Source: Mycoplasmataceae bacterium
Lineage (GTDB): Bacteria > Bacillota_I > Bacilli_A > Mycoplasmatales > Mycoplasmoidaceae
Reading direction: 5' to 3'
NCBI GenBank assembly: GCA_020024715.1
Contig: JAHHTJ010000021.1
Span: 1 to 7,557 of the forward strand
DNA: 7,557 nucleotides
The position numbers were made by a program, and so were the translations under genes. Below are positions 7,383-7,557 of the stretch, one piece after another (position 1 is the first letter of the stretch; each line of letters begins with the position of its first letter). The notes under the pieces are model-generated. The model searched no databases. It was not told where the DNA came from and saw only the letters and a program-made list of their open reading frames with translations.

Positions 7383-7557
7383 TATTTATGCATTTATTAC
7401 ATAAGATTTTATGATGCAATACACATTTATCACAACATTTTACAACAATCATGTTTTTTAAATAATCTTTTTTATTACAATGATCACAAATATAATAATT
7501 ATCAATCGCTGCATTTTTTCTTTTATAGATTTTTTCTAATCATTTTTGATATTTAAT
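7369..7557 (-). CDS. Cysteine-rich, probably zinc-binding protein, C-terminal part (start outside window)
   Basis: The frame is open from the right edge of the window and gives 62 residues ending in TAA; one TGA is read as tryptophan near the edge, so the gene very likely begins beyond the window. The visible part has CDHC at residues 24-27, then CCDKC at 41-45, a pair of histidines at 48-49 and CNKC at 53-56. Repeated CxxC pairs of this kind usually bind one or two zinc ions, as in zinc ribbons and some HNH-type or DNA-binding proteins, but I do not recognise the family. The rest is basic and lysine-rich. Its stop lies 14 bases inside the polymerase gene, so the two are probably translationally coupled and both early. 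A role in replication or transcription control is inference from position only. Confidence 0.7.

Overview
This window looks like most of the genome of a very small phi29-type podovirus (protein-primed DNA replication) that infects a wall-less mollicute such as Mycoplasma, Ureaplasma or Spiroplasma. Two observations support this. The DNA is very AT-rich. The minus-strand genes read through only if TGA is tryptophan (genetic code 4); under the standard code the polymerase, capsid, portal and fibre genes fall into pieces. All 11 tryptophans of the DNA polymerase are TGA. The layout recalls the Mycoplasma P1 virus group of tiny terminal-protein phages, but a specific virus cannot be named from sequence reading alone.

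All eight genes lie on the minus strand and are packed tightly, so the order below runs from the right edge to the left. (1) The C-terminal end of a cysteine-rich, probably zinc-binding protein (7369-7557, cut by the window edge). (2) A family B protein-primed DNA polymerase with all exonuclease and polymerase motifs (5421-7382). (3) A 201-residue lysine-rich protein, best candidate for the terminal protein that primes replication (4816-5421). (4) A 97-residue charged protein with 9-residue repeats, probable scaffold (4495-4788). (5) The major capsid protein (3394-4488). (6) An intrinsic terminator (3361-3385). (7) The portal/upper collar connector (2299-3345). (8) A 669-residue tail/fibre protein (297-2306). 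(9) An 85-residue two-helix membrane protein of PGPGW-like type, candidate holin (33-290). (10) A probable terminator at the left edge (1-27).

The genes together make a replication-then-morphogenesis cassette: polymerase plus probable terminal protein copy a linear genome, scaffold plus capsid plus portal build the prohead, and the long fibre protein probably supplies host binding. Scaffold-capsid-portal-tail order matches phi29 genes 7-8-10-11. In phi29, however, the replication genes and the morphogenesis genes are transcribed in opposite directions, whereas here they follow one another on one strand. No packaging ATPase, tail knob or endolysin is seen; the first two may lie beyond the window, and an endolysin would be pointless against a host without peptidoglycan.

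There is no gene-free stretch longer than about 50 bases. The plus strand appears to carry no genes.
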